64,000 nucleotides of DNA from Tabrizicola caldifontis (GTDB taxonomy: Bacteria > Pseudomonadota > Alphaproteobacteria > Rhodobacterales > Rhodobacteraceae): NCBI RefSeq assembly GCF_004762095.1, contig NZ_SIJH01000001.1, positions 248,001-312,000 of the forward strand, in the 5' to 3' direction. Both the position numbers and the translations under genes were made by a program. Below, in pieces: positions 28,126 through 37,914 of the stretch; position 1 is the stretch's first letter, and each line of letters opens with the position of its first letter. Below the pieces are notes generated by a model. The model searched no databases, was not told the DNA's origin, and saw only the letters and a list, made by a program, of their open reading frames with translations.

Positions 28126-29226
28126 ATGAACCGCTTTCTCACCCCCCATGCCGCCGCCCTGCCCTCTACCGTCCCCTTCACCGGTCCCGAGGCGCTGGAG
28201 CGGCGAAGCGGCATCTCCTTCCGCGCGCGGCTTGGGGCGAACGAGAGCCTCTTCGGCCCTTCGCCCCGGGCCGTCGCGGCAATGCAGGCAGCGGCGCGCG
28301 ACGCCTGGATGTATGGCGATCCTGAAAACCACGATCTGAAACAGGCTATTGCCGCGCATCACGGCATTACGCCCGCGCACGTTGCCGTCGGCCCCGGCAT
28401 CGACGGCCTGCTGGGCCTGATCTGCCGTCTTACGCTGGCCCCGGGCACTGCGGTCGTGACCAGCCTTGGCGCCTATCCCACCTTCAACTTCCATGTCGCT
28501 GGCTACGGCGGGGTGCTGACGCGCGTGCCCTACCGGGGCGATCATGAAGATCCAGATGCCCTGCTGACTGCCGCCCGGTCCACTGCGGCGCGGCTGATCT
28601 ATCTGGCCAACCCGGACAATCCGATGGGCAGCCACCACCCCGCCGCCGTGATCGAGGACATGGTGGCGAACCTGCCCGGACACAGCCTTCTGATCCTGGA
28701 CGAGGCCTATGCCGACCTCGCCCCGCCCGGCAGCGTGCCCGCCATCCCGGCAGATCATCCGCAGGTGATCCGGCTGCGCACGTTTTCAAAAGGTTATGGC
28801 TTGGCGGGCGCGCGGGTCGGCTATGCGATCACCAGTCCCGGCCTGGCTTTGGCCTTCGACAAGGTGCGCGACCATTTCGGGATAAGCCGGATCAGCCAGG
28901 CCGGCGCGCTTGCCGCGCTGGCCGACCAGGATTGGCTGCGCAGCGTTCAGGAAAGGACATTGGCCGCCCGCGCCCGCCTGTCGGCCATTGCCTGCGACAA
29001 CGGGCTTGTGCCCCTGCCCTCGGCCACCAATTTCGTCACCATCGACTGCGGCCGCGACGGCGACTTTGCCCGTCGGGTGCTGGCCGAGCTTGGGGCGCTT
29101 GGCGTCTTCATCCGAATGCCGGGCGTGGCCCCGCTTGACCGCTGCATCCGCATCAGCCTGGGCGACGAACCGGCGCTGGATATGCTTGCCGAAACCCTGC
29201 CCCTGGCCCTGAAGGCCGCGGGCTGA
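28126..29226 (+). CDS. HisC-like PLP-dependent aminotransferase
   Basis: 366 aa fold type I aminotransferase of the histidinol-phosphate aminotransferase group. ARLGANESLFGPSPRAVAAM near residue 36, YLANPDNPMGSHH near 165, LILDEAYADL near 190 and PLP lysine in RTFSKGYGLAGARVGYA near 220. Ends with the family's RISLGDEPALDML. Its context (DUF1992, DUF4177) gives no pathway, and true HisC usually lies in a his or aromatic operon, so it may be a paralogue acting on another amino acid. ATG at 28126; the open frame upstream overlaps DUF1992 and is ignored. Its stop abuts the stop of the convergent DUF4177 gene. Confidence 0.82.
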   Translation: MNRFLTPHAAALPSTVPFTGPEALERRSGISFRARLGANESLFGPSPRAVAAMQAAARDAWMYGDPENHDLKQAIAAHHGITPAHVAVGPGIDGLLGLICRLTLAPGTAVVTSLGAYPTFNFHVAGYGGVLTRVPYRGDHEDPDALLTAARSTAARLIYLANPDNPMGSHHPAAVIEDMVANLPGHSLLILDEAYADLAPPGSVPAIPADHPQVIRLRTFSKGYGLAGARVGYAITSPGLALAFDKVRDHFGISRISQAGALAALADQDWLRSVQERTLAARARLSAIACDNGLVPLPSATNFVTIDCGRDGDFARRVLAELGALGVFIRMPGVAPLDRCIRISLGDEPALDMLAETLPLALKAAG

Positions 29227-29613
29227 TCACTCGGCAGCCAGGCCGGATTTCGCAGGACCGACGGCCGGAGCAGCGCCAGGCAGCGGCGCCTCGGCCGGGC
29301 CCAGACGGGGCGGCGCGGCAGGCGGCTGCTCTGCGGTCAGGCGCAGCGGCGCAAGCGGGCCCGGCTCGGTTGCCAGACCGGCCGACACGCGCCGGAAGAC
29401 CAGCACATTCTGGAAGGTGGTCTTTGTCCCGGTCAGACCTACCCGCTCTTCGCAGGGCAGCGCGTCGGCGCGCACATAGTCCCACCCCTCTGCCCCCATC
29501 TCGTTCATCAGCCGGGTCAGCGCATGGGCAAAGCGTTCTTCGGTGCTTTTCAGCCCGCGCGCCTTTTCGCCCCGTTTCGGCGCCGGTATGACCTTGTACT
29601 CGTAACGTTGCAT
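29227..29613 (-). CDS. DUF4177 domain-containing protein
   Basis: 128 aa. The N-terminal 60 residues fit DUF4177: MQRYEYKVIPAPKRGEKARG at the start, a helix with LTRLMNEMGAEGWDYVRAD, then TFQNVLVFRR. The C-terminal 50 residues are a low-complexity Pro/Ala/Gly tail. No signal peptide or membrane segment. It lies 111 bases downstream of gatB on the same strand and ends exactly against the HisC-like gene. Function unknown. Confidence 0.8.
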   Translation of the reverse strand: MQRYEYKVIPAPKRGEKARGLKSTEERFAHALTRLMNEMGAEGWDYVRADALPCEERVGLTGTKTTFQNVLVFRRVSAGLATEPGPLAPLRLTAEQPPAAPPRLGPAEAPLPGAAPAVGPAKSGLAAE

Positions 29614-29724
29614 CGGCTTTCTCCCGCCTCTGTCGCGGAAGTGATACGGGATTGCTCCCCGTCCCGCAAACCGCGACGGCCATCTTTCCCGCCTGACCGC
29701 GCCCTGTGGGCAACAGCCCGCCGG

Positions 29725-31236
29725 TCAGAGCCCCAGCTTTGCCGACACCAGCGCATTGACCGTGGCCGGGTTCGCCTTGCCGCCACTAGCCTTGATCACC
29801 TGGCCCACGAACCAACCGGCAAGCTTGGGGTTCACCTTCGCCTTGGCCACCTGGTCAGGGTTGGCAGCGATGATTTCGTCTACCGCCTTCTCGATGGCAG
29901 CGGTGTCGGTGACCTGCTTCATCCCGCGCGCCTCGACGATCTCGGCCGGGTCGCCGCCTTCGGTATAGACTATCTCGAACAGATCCTTGGCAATCTTGCC
30001 GCTGATCGTGCCGGCGGCGATCAGGTCGATGATCCCGCCCAGCTGCGCGGCCGAGACCGGGCTTTCCGCGATCTCGTGGCCTTCCTTCTTCAGCCGGCCG
30101 AACAGCTCGTTGATGACCCAGTTCGCTGCCATCTTGCCGTCGCGGCCACGAGCCACCGCGTCGAAATAGTTCGCCGCGTCGAGTTCGGCCGTCAGCACGT
30201 TCGCGTCATAGTCGGTCAGGCCGTAATCCGCCATGAACCGCGCCTTCTTGGCGTCCGGCAGTTCCGGCATCCGCGCGGCGATGTCATCGACCCAGACCTG
30301 ATCCAGTTCCAGCGGCAGCAGGTCGGGGTCGGGGAAATAGCGGTAGTCATGCGCCTCTTCCTTCGACCGCATCGACCGGGTCTCGCCCTTGTCGGGGTCA
30401 TAGAGCCGGGTCTCCTGCACCACCGCGCCGCCGTCCTCAAGAATGGCAATCTGGCGACGCGCCTCGTACTCGATCGCCTGCTGGATGAAGCGCATCGAGT
30501 TCATGTTCTTGATCTCGCAGCGGGTGCCGAGATGACGGTGGTCGCCGGTTTCCTGATATTTTTCGTAGGCCCCCGGCCGGCAGACCGAGACGTTCACGTC
30601 CGCCCGCAGGTTGCCGTTCTGCATGTTGCCGTCACAGGTGCCGAGATATCGCAGGATCTGGCGCAGCTTGGTCACATAGGCCGCCGCCTCCTCGGGGCCG
30701 CGGATGTCGGGGCGGCTGACGATCTCCATCAGCGCGACGCCGGTCCGGTTGAAATCGACGAACGAAAGGTTCGGGTCCATGTCGTGAATCGACTTGCCCG
30801 CGTCCTGTTCCAGGTGGATGCGCTCGATCCGCACGCGGCGGGCGATGCCGGGGCCCATCTCGACGATCACCTCGCCCTCGCCCACGATCGGGTGGTAGAG
30901 CTGGCTGATCTGGTAGCCCTGCGGCAGATCGGGGTAGAAATAGTTCTTGCGGTCGAAGGCCGAGACCAGGTTGATCTTCGCCTTCAGCCCCAGCCCGGTG
31001 CGCACCGCCTGTTCGACGCAGAATTCGTTGATAACGGGCAGCATGCCCGGCATCGCCGCATCGACGAAGGAGACGTTGGAATTCGGCTCTGCCCCGAAGG
31101 CGGTGGAAGCGCCGGAAAACAGCTTGGCGTTCGAGGACACCTGGGCGTGGATTTCCATCCCGATCACCAGTTCCCAGTCGGCCTTGGCCCCGGCGATCAC
31201 CTTGGGCGCAGGCGCGGTATAGGTCAGGTCAAGCAT
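29725..31236 (-). CDS. gatB: Aspartyl/glutamyl-tRNA(Asn/Gln) amidotransferase subunit B
   Basis: 503 aa. GatB is the kinase-like subunit of GatCAB, which amidates Glu-tRNA-Gln and Asp-tRNA-Asn. The signature [12 protein letters not shown] is near residue 25, followed by [34 protein letters not shown]-like block ([18 protein letters not shown]) near 100; and [16 protein letters not shown] near 370 with the C-terminal YqeY/tail domain. GatA and GatC are not adjacent, so the complex is encoded at separate loci. Upstream on the same strand is a 402-aa unknown gene. Confidence 0.96.
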   Translation of the reverse strand: MLDLTYTAPAPKVIAGAKADWELVIGMEIHAQVSSNAKLFSGASTAFGAEPNSNVSFVDAAMPGMLPVINEFCVEQAVRTGLGLKAKINLVSAFDRKNYFYPDLPQGYQISQLYHPIVGEGEVIVEMGPGIARRVRIERIHLEQDAGKSIHDMDPNLSFVDFNRTGVALMEIVSRPDIRGPEEAAAYVTKLRQILRYLGTCDGNMQNGNLRADVNVSVCRPGAYEKYQETGDHRHLGTRCEIKNMNSMRFIQQAIEYEARRQIAILEDGGAVVQETRLYDPDKGETRSMRSKEEAHDYRYFPDPDLLPLELDQVWVDDIAARMPELPDAKKARFMADYGLTDYDANVLTAELDAANYFDAVARGRDGKMAANWVINELFGRLKKEGHEIAESPVSAAQLGGIIDLIAAGTISGKIAKDLFEIVYTEGGDPAEIVEARGMKQVTDTAAIEKAVDEIIAANPDQVAKAKVNPKLAGWFVGQVIKASGGKANPATVNALVSAKLGL

Positions 31237-31319
31237 GGCGCATCCTCACGGCTATCGTCGCGCGCCGGTCTTAGGCCGCGCGCGGCTTCTGGGCAAGGGC
31301 GTTCGGGAAGGTAAGACCG

Positions 31320-32528
31320 TCAGCTGCGGGGCACGCGCGTGTAAAGGCCTTGGCCGCGCCGCGCAATGCGTGCCCCGCGTTTCAGCGCCGGCCCGAACAC
31401 CTCCCACAGGGCAAAGGCCAGGCTATCGGCCCGGTGTTCCCAGCGATTCAGATGCACCTCGTGAAGCCGGTTCCAGAAGATGTCGGACAGCGCCGTGCGG
31501 GCCTTGGTCAGCTGATAGTTGGCCGCGGGCCCGGCCAACCGGTAGTCGCGCACCAGTTCGGTCAGGATGTTGGCGGCGACATTCGCGCGGTGCTGGCACC
31601 CGGTCGCGGCCTGATAGTCCGCGAGGGCTTCGATGAAGAATTCAAGATCCAGCGACGGCAGAAGATCGCCCAGCCTGTCCAGCGCCGAAAGATGGAAGAT
31701 CGCATAGGCCGCCTTGCCGGTGACGCCGTGGGTGATGTGGGCTGCGCGGCGTGCCTCCTTCTCGAACATGGTCAGCGAGCCATGCCAGCCCGGCAGCATG
31801 TGGATCGCATGCGTGGCATGGGCGCGGGCGTCCTCTGGGTCAAGGTCGCACCAGTCCTCGAACCAGTCGCGGCAAAGTCCGACACCCGCCTCGATCCCGC
31901 CAATGAGCTGATAGCGGGTCGCTGCCAGCAGGGGCGACATCTGCTCGATCGGGTCGAAGTCATCCAGGATCTCCTCGGCCGCGGCATAGTGAGCGGCGCT
32001 TTCGGCCCAGAGATCCTGCGACATCTGCCCGCGACCGGCGGCATCGCGCTTGGCGGCGCCAATGTCGATAAGGGCCTGCGCCAGCAGATGAGCTGCGGCA
32101 TGGTCGCCCGGCGAAAGTTCGAATACCGCCTGGAAGCGGGCCAGTTCGTCACCGGCACGGGCAAAATCGTTCCGCGCCAGCGCCGCGGTCAGGGTTGACC
32201 TGACGCCTTCGCTGATCAGCGGCGCAACACGCTGCCCGCCCGAGGCCATGGTGCGGTCCTGATCGGCAAAGCGCAGCGCGTCTAGAAGATCATGCCATTC
32301 CCCTGCGTCCGCCATCGCAGCGTGGTCGTTGCGGACACATTGCCATTCGGTCGCTTCCGGGCCTTGTCCCATCACCTCGACATCAAGTCGGGCCAGAATC
32401 TCGACCGCGGTCATTCCGTCCGGCGCGAACCCGGCAGCCTTGCCGCGTGGCCGCAGCAGGTTGGCAGGATCCTGCTGATGCCGGCCGGACCGAGTTTTCA
32501 CGTGCAGAAGTGACGGTGTAATCAGCAT
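31320..32528 (-). CDS. Conserved hypothetical protein (TPR-like helical)
   Basis: 402 aa from ATG 32528, which lies opposite a lytic transglycosylase lipoprotein gene across 66 bases; the frame is open further but covers that promoter gap. Helix-rich throughout, with alternating hydrophobic residues and Ala-rich pairs of helices (about 125-300), suggesting a tetratricopeptide-like or alpha-solenoid fold. No signal peptide, catalytic motif or membrane segment was seen. Segments such as HMLPGWHGSLTMFEKEARRA near 240 are distinctive but not familiar to me. Product unknown; same-strand neighbour of gatB, 83 bases apart. Confidence 0.7.
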   Translation of the reverse strand: MLITPSLLHVKTRSGRHQQDPANLLRPRGKAAGFAPDGMTAVEILARLDVEVMGQGPEATEWQCVRNDHAAMADAGEWHDLLDALRFADQDRTMASGGQRVAPLISEGVRSTLTAALARNDFARAGDELARFQAVFELSPGDHAAAHLLAQALIDIGAAKRDAAGRGQMSQDLWAESAAHYAAAEEILDDFDPIEQMSPLLAATRYQLIGGIEAGVGLCRDWFEDWCDLDPEDARAHATHAIHMLPGWHGSLTMFEKEARRAAHITHGVTGKAAYAIFHLSALDRLGDLLPSLDLEFFIEALADYQAATGCQHRANVAANILTELVRDYRLAGPAANYQLTKARTALSDIFWNRLHEVHLNRWEHRADSLAFALWEVFGPALKRGARIARRGQGLYTRVPRS

Positions 32529-32594
32529 CGACTCGTTTCCGGGGCGACCCGGTGCGGTCGCATTTGTCGCAGGTTTGTCCCAGATCAGGGCGGA

Positions 32595-33236
32595 ATGATG
32601 AAATTGCAGTGGATTTCGGATGACATGGCAAAGGGTTGCGCGGGTCTTGCGCGGCTTGGGTGCCTGTTCTTGGGATCGGTTGCATTGGCAGGTTGCGTGG
32701 GCAGTCAACCCAGGGACGAAATGTCCTTCGTCGCCCCCCCGATGCAATGGGACCACCATCCCCAGGCCGAGGAATGGACCGAATCAACCCTGATTGCGCT
32801 TTCGACCAAGGATCCAGTCCTGTCCGAGCGCGTTCCGGCCGACATCGAAACCTGGTGCCCCGGTTATGCCGAAGCCCCGGTCGAAGAACGCCGTGCCTTC
32901 TGGGCCGGGCTGATTTCAGCGGTGGCGCGCTATGAAAGCACCTGGAACCCGAAAGCTTCCGGCGGTGGCGGGCGCTGGATCGGGCTGATGCAGATCTCAC
33001 CCCGGTCGGCCGCGAATTACGGCTGTGAGGCAACCTCGCCGGGTGAACTGAAGGACGGCGAAGCCAATCTGGAATGCGCGGTCGAGATCATGTCGACCCA
33101 GGTCGCAAAGGATGGCGTGGTCGCCGGCAACGGCTCGCACGGCATCGGGCGCGACTGGGCGCCGCTGCGCAGCGGCGAGAAGCGCGCCCAGATGGCGGCC
33201 TGGACACGCGAACAGCCCTACTGCAAGGCAGGCTGA
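32595..33236 (+). CDS. Lytic transglycosylase-like SLT-domain lipoprotein
   Basis: 213 aa. An N-terminal signal with lipobox ALAGC near residue 34 marks a lipoprotein. The soluble part has a soluble-lytic-transglycosylase (SLT) domain, about 105-210: the catalytic Glu in ARYESTWNPKA and the following GLMQISPRSAANYGC block, the usual ES...GLMQ pattern. It probably cleaves peptidoglycan glycan strands at the outer membrane. The ATG at 32595 gives the longest signal; 32625 is an alternative. Divergent from the 402-aa unknown gene. Confidence 0.87.
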   Translation: MMKLQWISDDMAKGCAGLARLGCLFLGSVALAGCVGSQPRDEMSFVAPPMQWDHHPQAEEWTESTLIALSTKDPVLSERVPADIETWCPGYAEAPVEERRAFWAGLISAVARYESTWNPKASGGGGRWIGLMQISPRSAANYGCEATSPGELKDGEANLECAVEIMSTQVAKDGVVAGNGSHGIGRDWAPLRSGEKRAQMAAWTREQPYCKAG

Positions 33237-33241
33237 GCGGC

Positions 33242-35806
33242 CTATCCGGCCGCCAGCATCCTTTCGACCATCTCCTGCAGGTCGCGGCTCAGGCCCGGGG
33301 CGGCGAGGATGCGGCCAAGTTCGGCCTTCGCAAGCCTCCGGCGCCTGGCATCATAGCGCGGCCAGGTCTCGAAAGCGGTGGACATGCGGGCCGCCGTCTG
33401 CGGATTAAGCGGATCCAGCCGGATCAGCCAGTCGGCCACCAGCCGGTAGCCCGCCCCCGACCGGTGGTGAAAGCCCGCGTGATTGGCCGAAAGGGCCCCG
33501 ATGACCGAACGGAAGCGGTTCGGGTTCTTCCAGTCGAAATCCGGCCTTTGGGTCAGCCGGTCGGTGACGGCGGCCGCTTCGTCCGGGTCGGCATGGGAGA
33601 TCTGCAGCGCAAACCACTTGTCCATCACGTTGTGGTCATGGCCCCAGCGGGCCGCAAACGCGCGCAGCTGTGGCTGCCCCTCGCCAATGTCCAGCAACGC
33701 GGACAAGGCGCCGACTTCCTCGGTCATGCTGCGCGCCTCATGGAAGGCATGGGTGGCAAGCCTGCCGCCGTCGCGCCGCGTGAGCAGGGCCAGCGCCGCC
33801 AGCCGCAATGCACGCCTCCCCGCCTGCGCCGCCGACGGGGTGAAGGGCAGCCCGTCATCCAGCCCTTCGTAAAGCCGCAGCAATCCCTCGCCCAGCCGGA
33901 CCGCCAGCGCCCCGGCCATCTCGCGCCGGGCGGCGTGGATCCGCATCGGATCGGGCACCCGACCCATGGCATGGATCGTATGCGCCATGTCGTCTTCGCC
34001 CGGCAGGCGCAGGCACAGCGCCCGGAAGGCAGGATCAAGGCTGTCGTCGAAAGTCACCGCCGCCAGGGCATCCAGCCAGGCCCGCGACACGGGCGCGCCC
34101 TTCAGCACCATCTCTGCCATGACCTCCTTGGCGAGGGCACGCCCCGCCTCCCACTTGTTGAAGGGGTCGGTGTCATGCGCCAGAAGGAAGGCTCGTTCCT
34201 CGGGCGGGGCCTTCCGGTCCAGGATCACCGGTGCCGAGAAGCCACGCAGGATTGACGGGATCGGCTTTGCCGACAGCCCCTCGAACCGGAAGGACTGCTT
34301 CGCCCGCGTCATTTCCAGCATGATCGTGGGAACGACCTCGTCACCGTTGGGGTTCAGCAGGCCCACGTTGATCGGAATGACCTTTGGATCCTTCTTCGGC
34401 TGGCCCGGCGTCGGCGGGTTGGTCTGCGTGAAAGTCAGGGTATAGACGCCGTCAGACCAATCTTCGGCCACCTTCAGATGCGGCGTTCCGGCCTGGGTGT
34501 ACCAGCGCTTGAACTGCGACAGATCACGCCCAGTTGCATCCTCGAACACCTTCAGCCAGTCCTCGACCGTTGCCGCCTGGCCGTCGTGGCGCTGGAAATA
34601 CAGGTCCATCGCCCGCCTGTAACCCTGATCCCCAACAAGGGTTTTCAGCATGCCGATCAGCTCGGCGCCCTTCTCGTAAACCGTGGCGGTATAGAAGTTG
34701 TTGATCTCGACAAAGCTTTCCGGCCGCACCGGATGGGCAAGCGGCCCTGCATCCTCGCGGAACTGCCGGGCGCGCAGGACCACGACATCCTCGATCCGCC
34801 GCACTGCGGCTGATCGCATGTCTCCGGAAAACTGATGGTCGCGAAAGACCGTCAGGCCCTCTTTCAGGCACAGCTGGAACCAGTCGCGGCAGGTGATGCG
34901 GTTGCCGGTCCAGTTGTGAAAATATTCATGCGCGATGATCGCCTCGATCCGGGCAAAGTCGTCATCGGTCGCGGTTTCCGGGCTGGCCAGAACGTAGCGG
35001 CTGTTGAAGATGTTCAGCCCCTTGTTTTCCATCGCGCCCATGTTGAAATCGTCCACGGCGACGATGTTGAACACGTCCAGGTCGTATTCGCGGCCATAGA
35101 CATCTTCGTCCCACTTCATGCTGCGGATCAGGCTGTCCATCGCAAAGGCGCACCGATCCTCGTCGCCTGGGCGGACCCAGATGTTCAGATCGACCGCCCT
35201 TCCCGAGGCCGTGGTGAACCGTTCCGAATGGGCACGCAGGTTGCCTGCGACCAATGCGAACAGATACGAGGGCTTGGGCCAAGGGTCATCCCATTCGGCC
35301 CACCCCTCTCCCATTCCCACCGGGTTGCCGTTCGACAACAGCACCGGAAGATCGGCCTCGATCCGCACCCGGAAACGGGCCATCACGTCCGGCCGGTCAG
35401 GGTAATAGGTGATCTTGCGGAAACCCTCGGCCTCGCACTGGGTGCAATACATGCCTTTCGACATGTAAAGCCCCTCCAGTGCCGTGTTCCCCTCGGGCGC
35501 GATCTCGACCTCGGTCTCCAGCGTGAAGGGCCCCTCGGGCAGATCGCTTGCAGCTATCGTCATGCCCGCGGCATCCAGTTTCGGTGCCAGCTTCCTCCCG
35601 TTCAGCGCACAGGAGATCAGCTTCAGCCCCTCGCCATCAAGTCGCAGGTCATGCCGGCCCGGTCGGTCCGGGTTCGGGCGAAAGCCGATCTTCGCGGTGA
35701 CCCGCGTCGCCGCCGGATCCAGACGGAAGGTCAGATCCACCTGATCGACGCAATGGGTAAAGGGCTGGTAATCGGAAAGATGAACGGCGTTCTGGCTGTC
35801 TGACAT
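33242..35806 (-). CDS. pepN: Aminopeptidase N (M1 family metallopeptidase)
   Basis: 854 aa, close to the 870 aa of E. coli PepN. Cleaves N-terminal residues from peptides in the cytosol. The exopeptidase motif GAMEN is near residue 256, and the zinc site HEYFHNW (His293, His297) is followed by the distal Glu in WFQLCLKEGLTVFRD. Domain order beta sheet, catalytic, beta, alpha C-terminal repeat fits the family. ATG at 35806 gives MSDSQNAVHLSDYQP, the common N-terminus; the upstream open codons are non-conserved. Divergent from the photolyase gene across 113 bases. Confidence 0.96.
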   Translation of the reverse strand: MSDSQNAVHLSDYQPFTHCVDQVDLTFRLDPAATRVTAKIGFRPNPDRPGRHDLRLDGEGLKLISCALNGRKLAPKLDAAGMTIAASDLPEGPFTLETEVEIAPEGNTALEGLYMSKGMYCTQCEAEGFRKITYYPDRPDVMARFRVRIEADLPVLLSNGNPVGMGEGWAEWDDPWPKPSYLFALVAGNLRAHSERFTTASGRAVDLNIWVRPGDEDRCAFAMDSLIRSMKWDEDVYGREYDLDVFNIVAVDDFNMGAMENKGLNIFNSRYVLASPETATDDDFARIEAIIAHEYFHNWTGNRITCRDWFQLCLKEGLTVFRDHQFSGDMRSAAVRRIEDVVVLRARQFREDAGPLAHPVRPESFVEINNFYTATVYEKGAELIGMLKTLVGDQGYRRAMDLYFQRHDGQAATVEDWLKVFEDATGRDLSQFKRWYTQAGTPHLKVAEDWSDGVYTLTFTQTNPPTPGQPKKDPKVIPINVGLLNPNGDEVVPTIMLEMTRAKQSFRFEGLSAKPIPSILRGFSAPVILDRKAPPEERAFLLAHDTDPFNKWEAGRALAKEVMAEMVLKGAPVSRAWLDALAAVTFDDSLDPAFRALCLRLPGEDDMAHTIHAMGRVPDPMRIHAARREMAGALAVRLGEGLLRLYEGLDDGLPFTPSAAQAGRRALRLAALALLTRRDGGRLATHAFHEARSMTEEVGALSALLDIGEGQPQLRAFAARWGHDHNVMDKWFALQISHADPDEAAAVTDRLTQRPDFDWKNPNRFRSVIGALSANHAGFHHRSGAGYRLVADWLIRLDPLNPQTAARMSTAFETWPRYDARRRRLAKAELGRILAAPGLSRDLQEMVERMLAAG

Positions 35807-35919
35807 GCGGGACTCCCTTGCCTGCCAAGCTAAGCCCTTGTGCGGCAAGCGCAAGGTCACGGATCGGAACAGTCTTTTGCGGCTTTACGAATCCCCTGAC
35901 GCGGCTACATCTATGTTCC

Positions 35920-37422
35920 ATGAATGTTCTAGTCTGGCTGAAACGCGACCTGCGCCTTGCCGACCACCCGGCGCTGACACTGGCGGCCGGGATCGGCCCG
36001 GTCCTGCCGGTCCATGTCGTCGAACCCTCGGTCTGGTCCGGGCCGGATGCCTCGGCACGGCAGTGGGCTTTTGTCGCAGAATGCCTCGAGGAGTTGGGGG
36101 CGGATCTCGCGGCCCTCGGCCTTCCCCTGGTCGTCCGCGTCGGTGAGGCGGTCGAGGTGCTCGCCCGCCTCTGCCGTCAGCACCGCATCGGCTGCATCAT
36201 CAGCCATGAAGAGACGGGCAACCTGGCGACCTACGCCTGCGACCGTGCCGTGGCTGCCTGGGCCAAGGGCAGCGGCATCCGCTGGACCGAACTGCCGCAA
36301 TCGGGCGTGGTTCGACGCCTTGCCAGCCGCGACGGTTGGGCCGCCGCGCGCGACGGCTTCATGGCCGCGCCGCTGCTTCCCGTCCCGGCCATGGCGGCCG
36401 TTCCCGGGGTTGAACCGGGGCAGATTCCCACCGCCCGCAGCCTGAAGCTGCCTGATGACCCCTGCCCCCACCGCCAGCTTGGCGGGCGGCAGCGCGGCCT
36501 CGACCTGCTTGACAGCTTCCTGACGCGGCGGGGCGAACCCTACCGCAGCGCCATGTCCTCGCCCCTTTCGGCCGAGCGCGCCTGCTCGCGCCTGTCGGCG
36601 CATCTGGCCTGGGGCACCCTTTCCGTGCGCGAGGTCGTGCAGGCCGCCGCTGCCCGGCAGGCGGGTCGCCCCGGTGGGCGTTGGGGGGGCGCGCTCGCCA
36701 GCTTCCAGTCCCGCCTCGCCTGGCGCGACCATTTCATCCAGAAGCTAGAGGATCAGCCATCGATCGAGACGCAGGATCTTCACCCCCTGGCCATCCCGCG
36801 CCCCCGCGACAGCGACCCAGTGCGCCTTGCGGCCTGGGCCACGGGCGAAACGGGCCTGCCCTTCCTCGATGCCTGCCTGCGCTACCTGCGCGCCACCGGC
36901 TGGCTGAACTTCCGCATGCGGGCGATGGTGACCTCGGTCGCCTCCTATCACCTCTGGCTCGACTGGCGCGTGACGGGGCAGCATCTTGCCCGACAGTTCA
37001 CCGACTACGAACCCGGCATCCACTGGCCGCAGGTTCAGATGCAGTCCGGCACCACCGGCATCAACATTCCCCGCATCTACAACCCCGTGAAACAGGGGAA
37101 GGATCAGGATCCGACCGGCGCCTTCATCCGCGCCTGGGTGCCGGAACTGGCCCCGGTACCGGATGTCTTCCTGCACGAACCCTGGAAATGGCCCGAGGCG
37201 AGGCGCCTGCTGTTCCGGCGCTACCCCGAGCCGATCATCGACATTGCCACCGCCGCCCGCACAGCGCGCGAGGCGATCTGGTCGGCACGCAAGACCCCCG
37301 CCTTTGCCGCGCAGGCGGCCCGGATCGTCCAGCGGCATGCCAGCCGCGCAGACCCGCGCTTCGTCAACGACCGGACCCCGCGGCGGCAATCGCATGCGGC
37401 GCAACTTACACTGGATCTGTGA
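35920..37422 (+). CDS. Deoxyribodipyrimidine photolyase/cryptochrome family flavoprotein
   Basis: 500 aa. N-terminal alpha/beta photolyase domain (1-165, VLVWLKRDLRLADHPAL at start) and C-terminal FAD-binding helical domain (about 200-480) with FLDACLRYLRATGWLNFRMR near 325, WLDWRVTGQHLARQFTDYEPG near 350 and the INIPRIYNPVKQGKDQDP block near 385. Photolyases split UV dimers with blue light; this sub-group also contains cryptochromes, and function cannot be separated by reading alone. DUF2256, a zinc-ribbon protein often found beside photolyases, lies downstream. No LexA box was found in its promoter gap (35807-35919). Confidence 0.88.
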   Translation: MNVLVWLKRDLRLADHPALTLAAGIGPVLPVHVVEPSVWSGPDASARQWAFVAECLEELGADLAALGLPLVVRVGEAVEVLARLCRQHRIGCIISHEETGNLATYACDRAVAAWAKGSGIRWTELPQSGVVRRLASRDGWAAARDGFMAAPLLPVPAMAAVPGVEPGQIPTARSLKLPDDPCPHRQLGGRQRGLDLLDSFLTRRGEPYRSAMSSPLSAERACSRLSAHLAWGTLSVREVVQAAAARQAGRPGGRWGGALASFQSRLAWRDHFIQKLEDQPSIETQDLHPLAIPRPRDSDPVRLAAWATGETGLPFLDACLRYLRATGWLNFRMRAMVTSVASYHLWLDWRVTGQHLARQFTDYEPGIHWPQVQMQSGTTGINIPRIYNPVKQGKDQDPTGAFIRAWVPELAPVPDVFLHEPWKWPEARRLLFRRYPEPIIDIATAARTAREAIWSARKTPAFAAQAARIVQRHASRADPRFVNDRTPRRQSHAAQLTLDL

Positions 37423-37749
37423 CCGGTTCCTGCGGCGGGCCGGGAAAGCGCCGCCCCTCCCGCCCTGACGGGGAGGGGATGGGGGTGCTGGACAGGCCGG
37501 ATCGCCTGGCCGGACGCCGCGCATAAGGGGGAGAATACCGTTCGATCCCGGCGCACAGAGACGAAGCGAAGAGGACGGGAACATGGGGGGCAAGACCGTG
37601 AAACCGTACGATGAGGTCAGGATCTGCGCCTGGTTGGCGGGCCCATGCCGGGCAACGCAGATCCCTTGCCTCAGGCGGGCTGCCAGGTGGCGTTCGCGCA
37701 GCCCTGCGCCCAAGACAGGACACCGGGCCAGGAACGGAAAGGGGATACC
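37423..37749. other. Non-coding gap with GC hairpin between photolyase and DUF2256 genes
   Basis: A perfect eight-base-pair stem CCCCTCCC/GGGAGGGG (37454-37461 with 37471-37478, nine-base loop) resembles the GC-rich intergenic hairpins common in such genomes and may end photolyase transcription. Short open frames (for example ATG 37583) have no recognisable product. Otherwise I see nothing here. Confidence 0.5.
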
Positions 37750-37914
37750 ATGCCGCGCGGGGTGAAAAAGGCCGACCTGCCGCAAAAGACCTGCGCAACC
37801 TGCGGCAAGCCCTTCACCTGGCGCAAGAAATGGGAAAAGGCTTGGGAAGAGGTCCGCTATTGCTCTGACAGATGCCGGGCCGGCAAAGCCGCCGCGAAGC
37901 TTCCTCGGCCCTGA
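37750..37914 (+). CDS. DUF2256 zinc-ribbon small protein
   Basis: 54 aa. A single treble-clef-like domain: [16 protein letters not shown] then YCSDRCR, four cysteines spaced for one zinc. This is the DUF2256 family, which recurs beside photolyase/cryptochrome genes in bacteria; its role is not established. ATG at 37750 has an AAAGGGGATACC site. Its 3' 58 bases overlap the convergent end of glcB, so the two stops pass each other. It is short, but the cysteine pattern makes it convincing. Confidence 0.82.
   Translation: MPRGVKKADLPQKTCATCGKPFTWRKKWEKAWEEVRYCSDRCRAGKAAAKLPRP

Noticed and set aside
37583-37765. 60-codon open frame in the gap before DUF2256
   Set aside because: No conserved features; overlaps the DUF2256 start in another frame.
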